DNA of 64,000 nucleotides from JAKZVK01 sp965248255. GTDB lineage: Bacteria; Acidobacteriota; Terriglobia; Bryobacterales; UBA6623. Location: assembly GCA_965248255.1 (NCBI GenBank), contig CBDFIW010000004.1, positions 1,550,001 to 1,614,000 of the forward strand, read 5' to 3'. Of the stretch, positions 26,424 to 36,049 are shown in pieces (position 1 is the first letter of the stretch; every line of letters begins with the position of its first letter). The notes beneath the pieces are model-generated. The model had not been told where the DNA came from. It made no database searches and worked only from the letters and a program-made list of their open reading frames with translations. Position numbers and translations under genes: made by a program.

Positions 26424-29400
26424 ATGAGCCTTGAGTGCTGTCCCGGACTGCGATTGTTTCTGAGAGCGGCCACGACGGCCTTGTTCCTGACGCTCAAGCA
26501 CGCCTCGGGACGTGAAGGTACGCTCACTATCGCAGTGCGGGCTGGGGCGGGCGAGTCGCACACATTCCAGGTCGAGAAAGGCCGCACCTATGGGTTGCTC
26601 GTCTCAGCGCCCGATCTTGCCGAGTTTGCGCAAGGGGATGCGATCGAGGTCACCTATCGCGGCCCGTCCGAGCAGGCGGTTGCCAAGACGCTTCATGCCG
26701 GTGATGCGGATCTCTACCTGACTCTCCAGCCCCGCGAGTCCGGCGAGTCCGCGGTGTCGTTCAGAGGCGAAAGCGTCCGCGGGGCAGTGCGGCTGCAGGT
26801 TGAGCTCACCGAGATCGGGGGCGAACCGGCGGCCGGTGTCCACCTGGCCGCTGCGGGGAACACGACTTGGAAGGCGGCCCAAGAGATCGAGCTGGACACG
26901 ACCGTCTATGCGGCCGCTGATGACCGGCCTTACATCCCGGCGCTGGGCGCTGCGAAGGAGACCTTCTCGCAAATGCTCGACGGCATTCACTAGTATCGCT
27001 TCGACTACCAGGGACCCGGCGAGAAGCTCATCCACATCAACCTCGACATTCTCGACCGTGACGTGCCCGTCGACGTGGCTCTCTTCACCCTGCGGGCCGG
27101 CGAGCCGGTCGCGTACAAGCGCGGACTCGAGCGCTTCGAGCCCGAGAAGTCAACCGTGCTGCATGGACTGTACAAGTTCATCGCACGCGTGATCGAGCCC
27201 GGCACGTACTACCTGCGCGTGATGGGCAACCATCCGGCCTATCAGCTCCAAACCGAGACCTACGCCGTCCCGCCCTACGACGACCCGAAGCAGGCGATCC
27301 GCACCGCCATGGACTACATCGTCCGCAAGGGCGATAGCTGGCACGCCAACGTTCCGCGCAACGGCTACGTCGCCCTGCGCACGACGAACCCCGTCCAGGA
27401 GACGCGGCTGTGCATCGCGTGCCACCCGACACACTTCTCGACGCGCGCTGAGATGGTCGCTTTCGAGAACGGCTACCCGGTGCGGGCAAGGTCAAGCCTG
27501 CAATTCCTGATCGAGAGGCTGTCGAACAACCCGCGGCCGCTCTACGGCAAGACCGGCGCTTCGTGGGCGCGCATGATCCACGCGCCGGGCAACGTGCTCA
27601 GCCGGCTAGCCTACATCGTCGACAAGTTCGACCGCTCGCTTTCGGGCGAGCGCCGCGACGAGCTGTACCGCGGCATCGGCGAGTACCTCGAGATGTACTG
27701 GGCGGGGATGAACGAGCCCGATCACGAATCGAACGGCAATCTGCCGCGCATCTCGGGCTTCGAGGTCGCCTACCACAGCGGCGTACTGTTCGAAGACTTT
27801 CACCGGCGAACCGGCGAGAGCAAGTTCGCCGCGCTGCATCGCCAGACCGAGCAGGCCGTGCTCGAAGGCGAGCCCAATGACATGCTCGACCTCGCCTGGC
27901 AGACGATCGCTTTGGCACACTTCGGCGCTATGAAACACCGGGCCAAGATCGACGCTAACGTCGAGACGATCTTCAGCTACCAGAAGAAGGACGGCAGTTG
28001 GGCAATGCCATTCGGCATGGAGATCGTCGAATACGATCTCAAGAAGAAGCGCATCAAGCGGAAGAAGATCCCGCATCGTCCCGGGCAGGAAGGCCCGCGC
28101 AGCTCCGAATTCCAGACCTATCACACCATCTACGCTTTAGCGCGCGCCGGTGTCACGTTGGATGACCCGCGGCTACGTAAGGCGGTCGAGCTGTGTCTCG
28201 GCCGGCAGACCTCGAGCGGCGCGTGGCAGGGTTCGCCTGAGTACAAGAACTTCGACACGCCGTTCCGCGACACGCAGTACGCCATCATGGCCCTGTCGAC
28301 GCTCTTCCCCGGTCCGAACGCCGCGCACGGAAACCGAGCCGTGACCGTGAGGGAGCGGTTCAGTAAGTCGACGCTCTTGCGCCCCCCCCCCCCCCCCCCC
28401 CGAACGCCGCGACAGGCACCAAGGAATTGAACAATAGGAAATTGAACAGCGGGGGCTGGAACGTCGGCTTCCCAGCCCCGCCGTCGCGCTTCGACGAGCG
28501 AAATGTGCTCGCCACGCTGAAAGGCCTCGACCGGCATTGGGACCGTCCCTCCAGCGACACTGCCGGCGAGATCCGCGACCTGCTTGATTCCAAACACGTG
28601 TTGGTGCGGCGCCAGGCGGCGGTGGCGCTGGGCCGCTTTGCCGACACGGGCGCGATCGACCCGTTGGCACGCCGCCTCGGCGACCCAAGCAAGATAGTCC
28701 AACGCGCGGCCGCGTGGGCGCTACGGCAGATCGCCTCCCGCAAGCCGGATGCCCGAAAGCAGTCGGTGGCGGCGATCCGCCGCGCGTTGCGTTCGGAGAA
28801 CTCCCGTGTGCGCTGGGGGGCGGCGCGCATCTTCAACCAGCATTTCAAGTTCATCTCCGAAGATTGGAAGCTCGGCCGCGAACTCGTGCGCATGGCATGG
28901 CACGAGCCCGTCCCGGCGGTACAGATGCAGGCGCTCCAGGGGCTCTACCAGTGGTGGTTCTGGGACCGCGACATCGAGCATAAGAAGGAGATCGAGATTG
29001 CGTTGGTCAACGGCCTCGGGCGCGAGGCGCATCCGTGGGTGCGGCGCAACTTCATCGAGGCCTACTACAACGTGATGGACGACAACGTGCGCTACCTCTA
29101 TTCGTCGTGGATCGTGCGGGTCAAGCGCGAGCAGGACCGCCTGGTGATCAAGCGCGGCCACCGCGAGAACATGCGCGCGCAGGCCGAGCGCTTTCGCAAG
29201 GCCGCTTTGGAAGGGGACGAGCTGCGGCGCGACGGGATGCTGCGGTCCGTCTACAGCCACGTGCTGCGGCAGGGCTCGGGTGATCTGAGCCGGCTCGCGT
29301 TCGGCGACATCAGTGAGCTGAACGGGGTGCCGGTGCCGGAAACGATCACTGGACCCTGGGTCAACGGGTACAAGTGGTTTGCGGTTTATGACCCTCTGAC

Positions 29401-30751
29401 GTCAGAGCGCATGGGCAGCTCAGTGCGCGCCGGCAACGACAAAGAGCCCCCGCCTTTCTATGAGGATTCGGCCCCGTTGATGAACGAGGCGTTGCTGGCG
29501 ACGTTGTCAGCCGAATCGGCTGACCTAGCCGTGCGGACGATGCGCGCCCTGCGCTACCTGCGTCCGTTTCGCGTGTCGCCGGCTCTCGCCGACCGGCTGT
29601 TGTCTCTGACCCTCGAAGGCCCGCCGGCGATCCGCGAAGAAATCGCTCAAGGAGTCGGAGATCTGTTGCCAGGGGCGTCGATCGACGACCCCAAGGTGGC
29701 CTCTCAACTCGGTGCTCTGTTGCAAGGCGACGTGGTTGCCGTACGCGCGGCCGCCGCGGTCCTCACCAGCGGTAAGCAAAGCACGTTGCTGGCCTCGCGG
29801 CGCGTCGAGGGTTCGCTGGTGACCAGCCTGAGCACGGCGAGCGCGGATGATCCGGTCTTCCCCTACTTGGTCGACGTACTGGGAGCGTCACCGTCGTTGA
29901 GCCAGGACTCCAAGCTGACCACACGGGTTGCGAACGGTTTGCTGAGTGGAAACGAGGAATCGAGACAAGCGATCGTAAAGCTCATCATCCACCGTCCGGC
30001 CATGCTGAATTCCGAGGACGTGCGGTCGGTCTACGAACAGTACGTCGAGACCGCCGGCCCGAAGTCGTTCGCAAAGACGCTGGCGCTGCTTGGGGAGCTC
30101 GACTACAAAGACGACCGCCAAGCCGCCGCGATGGACGAGATCCGCTCGCTGCTGCTGCGTGGCATGAAGCACCGGGACGCGCAGGTGCGCGTCGCTTCGC
30201 TGACGGCCGTTCGCACGATCGAGCCCCTGCAGGACGCCCCCGAAGTCCTCTCGCGTTTGCGGGAACTGCTCGATGACGGCGACCGCGAGGTGCGTAACTC
30301 AGCGCTAGCTTTCCAGGCCTCGCTCGACGCGCGCGCCGGACGCGAGGGCTTCGACACGGGCCAACTGCTCGACTACGAGTACTTCAAAGCGCACATCCAG
30401 CCGATTCTCACAGCGAAAGGCTCGGACGGACTGGCCTGCGTCAACTGCCACGCCAACCACACGATCTTCAAGCTGGTCGAGCCCGACGAGTACGGCGTGT
30501 TGGCCGAAGCCCACGTCCGGCGCAATTACGCCTCAGCGATCGGCGTGGTCAACCTGAACAGCCCCCACACCAGTCTCCTAGTCAACAAACCGACGTCGCG
30601 GGACGACAGCGCCGGCATCGGCGACAGCCAACGCTTCTCCCACGGCGGCGACCTGCGCTGGGCCGCGGGCAACAACAGCCCCGAGTACCGCACCATCCTG
30701 CGCTGGATTCAGGGCGAGCGCTTGGGCTCCGCCGAAGGCGGTTCGGAGTAG
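26424..30751 (+). pseudogene. Broken large gene: N-terminal domain, helical-repeat domain, HEAT repeats and CxxCH haem site
   Basis: Three adjacent reading frames are pieces of one gene. Piece 1 (26424-26993, ATG after GGGAGG) ends at an amber codon; the same frame continues straight on (YRFDYQGPGEKLIH...) as piece 2 to about 28325. There a REP-like sequence and a C20 tract intervene, and piece 3 (from about 28400 to 30751) goes on in another frame. Removing 86 bp between two copies of CCGAACGCCGCG (28314-28325, 28400-28411) rejoins the frames exactly. The intact protein would have about 1,417 residues: beta-rich N terminus, a C-x2-C-H in RLCIACHPTH, alpha-helical repeats (SYQKKDGSWAM), many HEAT repeats (LVRRQAAVALGRF), and a second C-x2-C-H (VNCHANH) near the end. 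Piece 3 might still be translated from TTG 28427. Confidence 0.8.
28314..28411. repeat. REP-like copy 3 plus C20 tract, flanked by a 12-bp direct repeat
   Basis: CCGAACGCCGCG occurs at 28314-28325 and again at 28400-28411. Between them lie the REP-like element (CCGAGCCGTGACCGTGAGGGAGCGG, 28334-28358), TTCAGTAAGTCGACGCTCTTGCG and twenty C residues (28382-28401). Deleting one direct-repeat copy plus the insert (86 bp) restores the host frame. This is the clearest insertion footprint of this repeat family in the window. Confidence 0.8.
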
Positions 30752-30767
30752 ACGTGGGTTCCCAGTC

Positions 30768-30793
30768 GTAGGGGCGGACCCCTGCGTCCGCCC
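30768..30793. repeat. GGGGCGGACC palindrome, distant copy
   Basis: GTAGGGGCGGAC, a CCCTGC loop and GTCCGCCC make an 8-bp hairpin. It matches the copies at 1374-1526. Confidence 0.7.
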
Positions 30794-30962
30794 AAATGCG
30801 CCAAACAGGCACTCAGGTCCTTTGGCCCGTACGAATGGTCGGCTTCAAACGCATTCCAGTCCGCGAAGACGTGGTGCATGCCCGTGGCGTGCCGAGCCGA
30901 GCCATGCTCGGCTCTTGTCCAGCGCGCAACCACGACGGCTCCTTGACCATCACCGACATCGC

Positions 30963-30998
30963 CCCCGCCGCGACAGAGCCGCGGATGTAAATCCGCGG
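30963..30998. repeat. CCGCGGAT palindrome, inverted copy
   Basis: Reverse complement of the unit at 10682-10716, including the CGGCGGG...GACAGAGC side arm. Confidence 0.7.
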
Positions 30999-31094
30999 GC
31001 GACCGCCGCCGGCGCATCTGCCGACGTGCCCACCAGAACACACCACCGGGCAACCCACACCCGTCTCTCAGCTACAACCGTCGTTCCGCCTTTC

Positions 31095-31290
31095 GCCCCG
31101 GAGGGGCCGCCGGACAACAGCCCCCGGCTTCAGCCGGGGGTATACGGCGATAATATCCGGAAGCCCTGTAGCTGTAGGGGCGCAGGAAGAGCCGCGAAGC
31201 GGCGTAGGATGTTAGCCCGGAGGTGAAGCCGTCAGGCGGAACCCCGGGTAACGTTCCCAACACGTTTCCTGCCCTGACAGGGCGTTGGAA
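31095..31290. repeat. Mosaic of short hairpins
   Basis: Consecutive stems: GCCCC-GGA-GGGGC (31095-31107), a perfect 9-bp stem CCCCCGGCT-TC-AGCCGGGGG (31121-31140), CCCTGTAGCTGTAGGG (about 31163-31178), GCCGC-GAA-GCGGC (about 31190-31203) and GCCCTGACAGGGC (about 31271-31284). The arrangement is like that of clustered REP/BIME elements. The 9-bp stem could act as a terminator for transcripts from the left. Confidence 0.65.
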
Positions 31291-31356
31291 AATTCTCGGG
31301 GCGCACCGGGCGGCTGCATCTTGAACACCGTCCCGTGCCTCACCGAACGACCACCC

Positions 31357-32373
31357 ATGAAACGAGCCCTCATCACCGGCGGAACCGGGTTCGTCGGCGC
31401 AAACCTCGCTCGCCGCCTTCTCCGGGACGGCCACGAGGTACATCTACTCGTCCGGCCCGGATTCCGCCCCTGGCGCATTGATTCGATCAAGCCTGACCTA
31501 CACCTCCACACCGCCTCCATCACGGACGCGGACGCGGTCACCCGCGCCGTTCGCGCCGCGCGGCCCGAGTGGGTGTTCCATCTGGCGGCCTACGGTGCCT
31601 ATCCCACCCAGCAGGATCAGCAACGCATGTTCGACACCAACGTCCTCGGCACCACCCGGCTACTCGACGCTTGTTTGGGGGCAGGCCCGGACGTCACCGT
31701 CGAGGCCTTCATCCATGCGGGCTCGTCATCCGAATACGGCCGCCGCTCCGAGCCCCACCGCGAGGCGGCCGACCCTCACCCGGAAAGCGACTATGCCTCG
31801 ACCAAACTCACGGCCACGGAAGCGTGTTGCCGGAAAGCCGCGGAGACCGGCGTCGCGATCATGACCCTCCGTCTCTACTCGATCTACGGACCCTACGAAG
31901 AGCCCAGCCGACTGATTCCCCGGTTGATCGTCGAGGGCCGCCGCGGCCGCTGGCCGCCGCTGGCGAGTCCCGGCACTGCCCGCGACTTCGTCCATGTCGA
32001 CGACGCCGTGGACGCCTTCCTGCTGGCGGCCCAGGCCAACCCCGCCCAACCAGGAGCGATGTTGCCGGGAGCAGCCTTGCCTGGAGCAATCCCGCAAGGG
32101 GCCATTTTCAACGTCGGCACCGGCGTGCAAACCACCCTGGCCGACGCAGTCTCCACAACCCGCGACTTCTTCGGGATCGAGCCCGAGCCCGCTTGGGCCT
32201 CCATGCCCGATCGCTCGTGGGACACCGCCAACTGGGTCGCCGACAACCGCCTCATCCGCGACGCCCTCGGCTGGCACGCCCGCCTCACCTTCCCCGGAGG
32301 CCTCCGCCGCACCGCCGCGTGGTACGACGCCCACCCGGAACTACACGAGGCATATGAGGCGGTCGGAGGCTAG
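31357..32373 (+). CDS. NAD-dependent nucleotide-sugar epimerase/dehydratase (extended SDR)
   Basis: A 338-residue Rossmann-fold enzyme. The cofactor motif is ITGGTGFVGANLA (6-17), with VFHLAAYGAYP (about 73-83), the catalytic Ser in GSSSEYG (122-128) and Tyr146-x3-Lys150 in DYASTK. It resembles CDP-paratose synthase and dTDP-6-deoxy-sugar 4-reductases, so a role in sugar nucleotide interconversion is likely. Between residues 230 and 250 there is an unusual Pro-Gly-Ala-rich insert (QPGAMLPGAALPGAIPQGA) made of a five-residue repeat. The ATG at 31357 opens directly at the cofactor strand. The gene stands alone after the hairpin mosaic. Confidence 0.87.
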   Translation: MKRALITGGTGFVGANLARRLLRDGHEVHLLVRPGFRPWRIDSIKPDLHLHTASITDADAVTRAVRAARPEWVFHLAAYGAYPTQQDQQRMFDTNVLGTTRLLDACLGAGPDVTVEAFIHAGSSSEYGRRSEPHREAADPHPESDYASTKLTATEACCRKAAETGVAIMTLRLYSIYGPYEEPSRLIPRLIVEGRRGRWPPLASPGTARDFVHVDDAVDAFLLAAQANPAQPGAMLPGAALPGAIPQGAIFNVGTGVQTTLADAVSTTRDFFGIEPEPAWASMPDRSWDTANWVADNRLIRDALGWHARLTFPGGLRRTAAWYDAHPELHEAYEAVGG

Positions 32374-32538
32374 GCTGAAACCAGCGACATCGACAACGGA
32401 ACTTTTCCATCACGCAGGCTAGGAGCACACGCATCGGCGTGGCGGCATTTGTCGGTCGCGCGCCGCCGGAACGCGAGGAACTCTCGCGACTGCTGCTGGT
32501 TGACGCGCTCGACCCCATAATATATAGAATGAGGCACC

Positions 32539-34485
32539 ATGCAACCTCGAAACTCCTCACGCAGCTCCCGCACTCGTTACGTGCCCTACTTGGCCATCTG
32601 TTTGACCCTGACGATCTTCGGGCCGCGCGCGGGTGCGTCCGTCATCGATTCCGATTGCGGCGGTTTGGGCGGTCTCACGGCGGGCAAGTGTATAAGTGAC
32701 GGAACCTTGCACTGGGTCGATTGGACCCCCTTTCGAGGCCAGTCTTACAACGACGTCACCGCAAGATTCGCGACGGACCTCGCCGGGTTTCGCTATGCCA
32801 CGGAGGCCGAGGTGCTGGGCCTTCTCACGAGCAATGGGTTCACAGGAGGCTTCACCCACAATGACTCGATACCTAACCCACTAGCGGACGCACTGCTCAC
32901 GGCGTTGGCATGCACGCCCCTCGTTAGCGTCTGCAACTCTAGCATTGGCACGGTCCGTTTCTTGTTCGCCGGCCCCTCGTGTGTTGAGGGCGTCTGCACT
33001 GCTCTCATAGACCAAATAGATATCACTTCGGTCAATGTTCCCGTTGGGCCCCATGTCATTGGAGTGAATGTGTTCGGCACCCGTGCAACTACGTACAGAA
33101 CCAACGGAGTCGGCAATATGATCGTTACACCAGTGGTAGTGGCACCACCACCAGAGATCCACACAGCTTTCGTGCCCGACTACTTTCCGATTGATCGAAA
33201 AGCGTTCTGCAGGAGAACTTGCGAAGACTCAGGAACCGAGCAGACTACCGTTGAGATCGTAGGTAGCACTACCGCGCCGTATAGCAGTCAACCGCTGACC
33301 GGATCAATCTTCTGTGCCGATAACGGTGACGAACCCTCGGTGTGGCACAACGACGGAGTCACCTTCAAGATCCTCCTGGACGACAATTTCTACACGTCCA
33401 CAGATTGCGCCCTGAGCCAATTCCCGCTGGTGCAAGCCTTTGGGCTAGTGCACGATGGCGAGTTTCTAAACGACGCTGGCGTGATGGAGGTCAGGAAGGA
33501 CTTCTCCGACTGCGGGGCCGTGGACCCCCATGAAAGATTGCTGTTCCAGATACAGGATCTGACGATCAGAGGAAAACCCTTCAAGAATGCGCTGCTCCTG
33601 TGGGGCCTCAAAGACAATCTGCCTTTCGTTCCGCTGGATTTCCAGGGCAAGGATCTCGAATGGGGACTTACTTTGCCTGGGGCAGCCGAGACGGGCGGGC
33701 GGGCGGTGGACGACATCTCGATCCTCGGGGTTGGAGAGAGTTTAATCGGGGGGGCGGACATCGATGACGTGACCGGCGTCCTGGAGGGGTTCATAGAACT
33801 TGTCTCCGTCGACTGCTCATCCGGGGCCACGTGGGACGTTTTCGACGTTTCGGGAACCGGGAATGCAATTGCCAATGGCATCAACGATGACGGGGATGTC
33901 GTCGGGCACTCCGCGAGCCCGCTGGCGGCGCCGGCGTCGGCGCGTGCCCTCCTGCGGCGCGACGGTGTCGTAGAGACGATCCACCCCGCGGGGGCGATAA
34001 GGTCGCGCGCCTTCAGCATCAACAACCTGGGAGCCATTGTTGGGGACTTCCGTGACGTCGGTGGCGAACACGGTTTCCTGCTCCAAGACAGCGTTTACAC
34101 GCCAATCGATTTTCCTGCCGCCGCTGCGAGCACGTTGCCGTTTGGCACCAACGACCAGGGTGACATCGTGGGGCGCGTCGACTACACCGACGGAACGCCG
34201 CGTCACGGATTTCTGCTTCAAAACAGCGAATTCACCGTCATCGAAGTGCCGGGCGCGGTTAGGACCCAAGCCCGCGACATCAACAACTTCGGGGACATCG
34301 TGGGACACTTCGAGGATGGAATGGACCCGAAAAGCGAGACCAGTAGAGAAGGGACAATGAACCAGGGAACGGTAAGGAGGTTCGATTGTCTCGAAGACGA
34401 TTCACGAAGGAGTTCAAGCTGGCGGCCGTCCGGCGGCTCGAAGCCGGCGAGTCCGGCTCGGCTCTCGCGCGCGAGCTGGAGGTGA
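32539..34485 (+). CDS. Secreted HAF-repeat protein, C terminus cut by an IS3-family element
   Basis: A large exported protein: basic N terminus, signal segment (YLAICLTLTIFGPRAGAS), a Cys-containing middle region of unknown fold, and at the C-terminal end four extracellular HAF-type repeats (GINDDGDVVGH, INNLGAIVGDF, TNDQGDIVGRV, INNFGDIVGHF). HAF proteins normally have five or more repeats; here the sequence changes abruptly after HFEDGMDP (about 34326) into IS sequence and stops at 34485. The product is therefore truncated and carries about 50 foreign residues. Base composition is lower in GC than the neighbours. The original function is unknown; surface exposure is likely. Confidence 0.75.
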   Translation: MQPRNSSRSSRTRYVPYLAICLTLTIFGPRAGASVIDSDCGGLGGLTAGKCISDGTLHWVDWTPFRGQSYNDVTARFATDLAGFRYATEAEVLGLLTSNGFTGGFTHNDSIPNPLADALLTALACTPLVSVCNSSIGTVRFLFAGPSCVEGVCTALIDQIDITSVNVPVGPHVIGVNVFGTRATTYRTNGVGNMIVTPVVVAPPPEIHTAFVPDYFPIDRKAFCRRTCEDSGTEQTTVEIVGSTTAPYSSQPLTGSIFCADNGDEPSVWHNDGVTFKILLDDNFYTSTDCALSQFPLVQAFGLVHDGEFLNDAGVMEVRKDFSDCGAVDPHERLLFQIQDLTIRGKPFKNALLLWGLKDNLPFVPLDFQGKDLEWGLTLPGAAETGGRAVDDISILGVGESLIGGADIDDVTGVLEGFIELVSVDCSSGATWDVFDVSGTGNAIANGINDDGDVVGHSASPLAAPASARALLRRDGVVETIHPAGAIRSRAFSINNLGAIVGDFRDVGGEHGFLLQDSVYTPIDFPAAAASTLPFGTNDQGDIVGRVDYTDGTPRHGFLLQNSEFTVIEVPGAVRTQARDINNFGDIVGHFEDGMDPKSETSREGTMNQGTVRRFDCLEDDSRRSSSWRPSGGSKPASPARLSRASWR

Positions 34486-34771
34486 AGCGCGAAAAGCTCT
34501 ACGACTGGCTGGCACAAGTCGAGCGCTACGGCGTCGAGGAAGCCTTTCCCGGCGCGGGGCGCGTCCCGGCGGCAGCGCCCGTGTCGAGCCCGGCCACGAA
34601 GCCCAGGCCCGCCTCGCGGAGCTGGAACGCAAAATCGGCCGCCAGGCCATGGAGATTGATTTTTTGTCCGCAGCCTTGCGGCGTGTCGAGGATCTGCGTC
34701 GGCCGAGCATCGTCAGTGGAACCGGCGCGTCGCTGAGGAAGTACGGGCCGCAAGGCGGCAAGGCAACATGA
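34386..34771 (+). pseudogene. IS3-family OrfA (helix-turn-helix), frameshifted
   Basis: The N-terminal helix-turn-helix is clear: FTKEFKLAAVRRLEAGESGSALARELEVKREKLYDW. Near 34560-34585 the frame is lost; the leucine-zipper part goes on in another frame as QARLAELERKIGRQAMEIDF, then LRRVEDLRRP, and ends with a TGA that overlaps the ATG of orfB (ATGA, 34768-34771). The start is TTG at 34386. A one-base indel in orfA is the simplest reading, since the normal IS3 programmed shift lies at the orfA-orfB overlap. Confidence 0.65.
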
Positions 34772-35598
34772 GCACGCTGAGCACGCGCGATTTGTGCCGC
34801 TTGAGCGGACTGGCGCGAGCCAGCCTCTACCGCCAGGCCAAACCCGACAGCGAGCAGGTCGGGGAACTGCGGCAGGCCATTGTCCACGCCGCCTTGGACC
34901 ATCCGGCCTACGGCACCCGGCGGACGACCCAACAGCTGCGCCGTCAAAAGCTGCTGGTCAATCGCAAGCGCGTGCAACGGGTGATGCGCGAAGAGAAGCT
35001 CTTGCGGCGACGTCGCCGCACCGTTCCGCGAACGACCGATTCGAAGCACTCGCTGCGGCGTTATGAAAACCTGACGCGCGATTTCCAACCCACGGGTCCC
35101 AACAAACTGTGGGGCTCCGATCTCAGCTACGTACGATTGGGAAACCACTTCGTCTATGTGGCGGTGGTGTTGGACGTGTATTCGCGGCGCGTGGTGGGCT
35201 GGGCCGTGGGTCCGAACCTGAAAACCGAATTGCCGCTGGCGGCGCTGCAACAAGCGTTGAGCAGCCGGCGTCCGGCGCCGGGCTGGATTCATCATTCCGA
35301 TCAAGGTTCGCAGTACGCCGCGGAAGCTTATGTAGCCACCCTGCGGCAAGCGGGCGCGAGGATATCGATGAGCCGCAAGGGCTGCCCGCAGGACAACGCG
35401 TACGTGGAAAGCTTTTTCAAGACTTTGAAAAGCGAGGAAGTCGACTGCAGCGAGTATGAAAGTTTGGCCCAGGCGCAGGCCGAGATCGGCGCTTATATTG
35501 AGTGGGAATACAATCGTACGCGATTGCATTCGGCGCTGGGCTATCGGCCGCCGCAAGAGTATGAGCGGCTGTGGGAAGAGGCGGCTAACGCCGCCTGA
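34768..35598 (+). CDS. IS3-family transposase OrfB (rve integrase core)
   Basis: A 276-residue DDE integrase-fold protein. An HTH_21 region (HPAYGTRRTTQQLRRQKLLVNRKRVQRVM) precedes the rve core with the catalytic residues in LWGSDLSYV (Asp), IHHSDQGSQY (Asp) and NAYVESFFKTLK (Glu), followed by the family's C-terminal YIEWEYNRTRLHSALGYRPP. The frame is complete. It normally works as an OrfAB fusion made by frameshifting; since orfA is damaged the copy may be inactive. Confidence 0.92.
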   Translation: MSTLSTRDLCRLSGLARASLYRQAKPDSEQVGELRQAIVHAALDHPAYGTRRTTQQLRRQKLLVNRKRVQRVMREEKLLRRRRRTVPRTTDSKHSLRRYENLTRDFQPTGPNKLWGSDLSYVRLGNHFVYVAVVLDVYSRRVVGWAVGPNLKTELPLAALQQALSSRRPAPGWIHHSDQGSQYAAEAYVATLRQAGARISMSRKGCPQDNAYVESFFKTLKSEEVDCSEYESLAQAQAEIGAYIEWEYNRTRLHSALGYRPPQEYERLWEEAANAA

Positions 35599-35610
35599 GT
35601 TTTCTTAAGG

Positions 35611-36037
35611 CATGAGCAGATCTATCGATCCGATGGCGCAGCACAAGGCGGGATGCGGCCTCAGTAGGCGAGCACCCCGCCCTCATCGTTGCGATGAGTC
35701 TGCGGCCGGGTATTCCTTGGTGGGTTGCTCTCCAGCAGAGCCCGCCTCCGCTTCCCCGGATGAGTTGATCATGCCCCCATTGGGCTGGATTGGCTATCCT
35801 TTTTCAGTCAACCGCGACCCGTCCCTACTTTCTTGGCCTCGCCACAGGGGTCCACTCCAGCCACCGAACCGACCTCCCGTCCCACAGTCGCTCGAGGAGT
35901 TCAGGGACAGCCACCGAACCGACCTCCCGTCCCACAGTCCCTCGAAAGACAGGTGGCATTCCGAGTGGGGCAACAAGTCCGGCCGTGATCATTACCGCGT
36001 ACAGGCCGGACCCAGCCCGCTGGAATGAGGACTTCTC
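35611..36037. other. Spacer without genes; contains a 37-bp tandem repeat
   Basis: No convincing coding region. AGCCACCGAACCGACCTCCC starts a 37-bp unit at 35859-35895 that recurs at 35909-35945 with one change, giving a 50-bp period. The two copies lie upstream of the small gene at 36050. Confidence 0.6.
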
Positions 36038-36049
36038 AAGGAGGATTTC

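Larger units (their letters stand above)
30752..31356. other. Gene-free spacer filled with palindromic repeats
   Basis: No coding region is supported here. It contains the GGGGCGGACC palindrome (30768-30793), the inverted CCGCGGAT palindrome (30979-30998) and a mosaic of at least five hairpins between 31095 and 31290. The promoter of the epimerase gene must lie at the right end but is not recognisable. Confidence 0.7.
34335..35610 (+). mobile_element. IS3-family element, ends not resolved
   Basis: Contains overlapping orfA and orfB of an IS3-family transposase and interrupts the HAF-repeat gene. I could not find matching terminal inverted repeats: sequence after the orfB stop does not mirror that near 34335. 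The element may therefore be incomplete. The borders given are approximate. Confidence 0.6.

Noticed and set aside
31121..31140. Rho-independent terminator of the upstream gene
   Set aside because: The hairpin is perfect but has no U-run on either strand, and it is one of several repeats in a mosaic 370 bp after the gene end.
35859..35945. Possible CRISPR with one spacer
   Set aside because: Only two units with a 13-bp gap, not palindromic, no cas genes.
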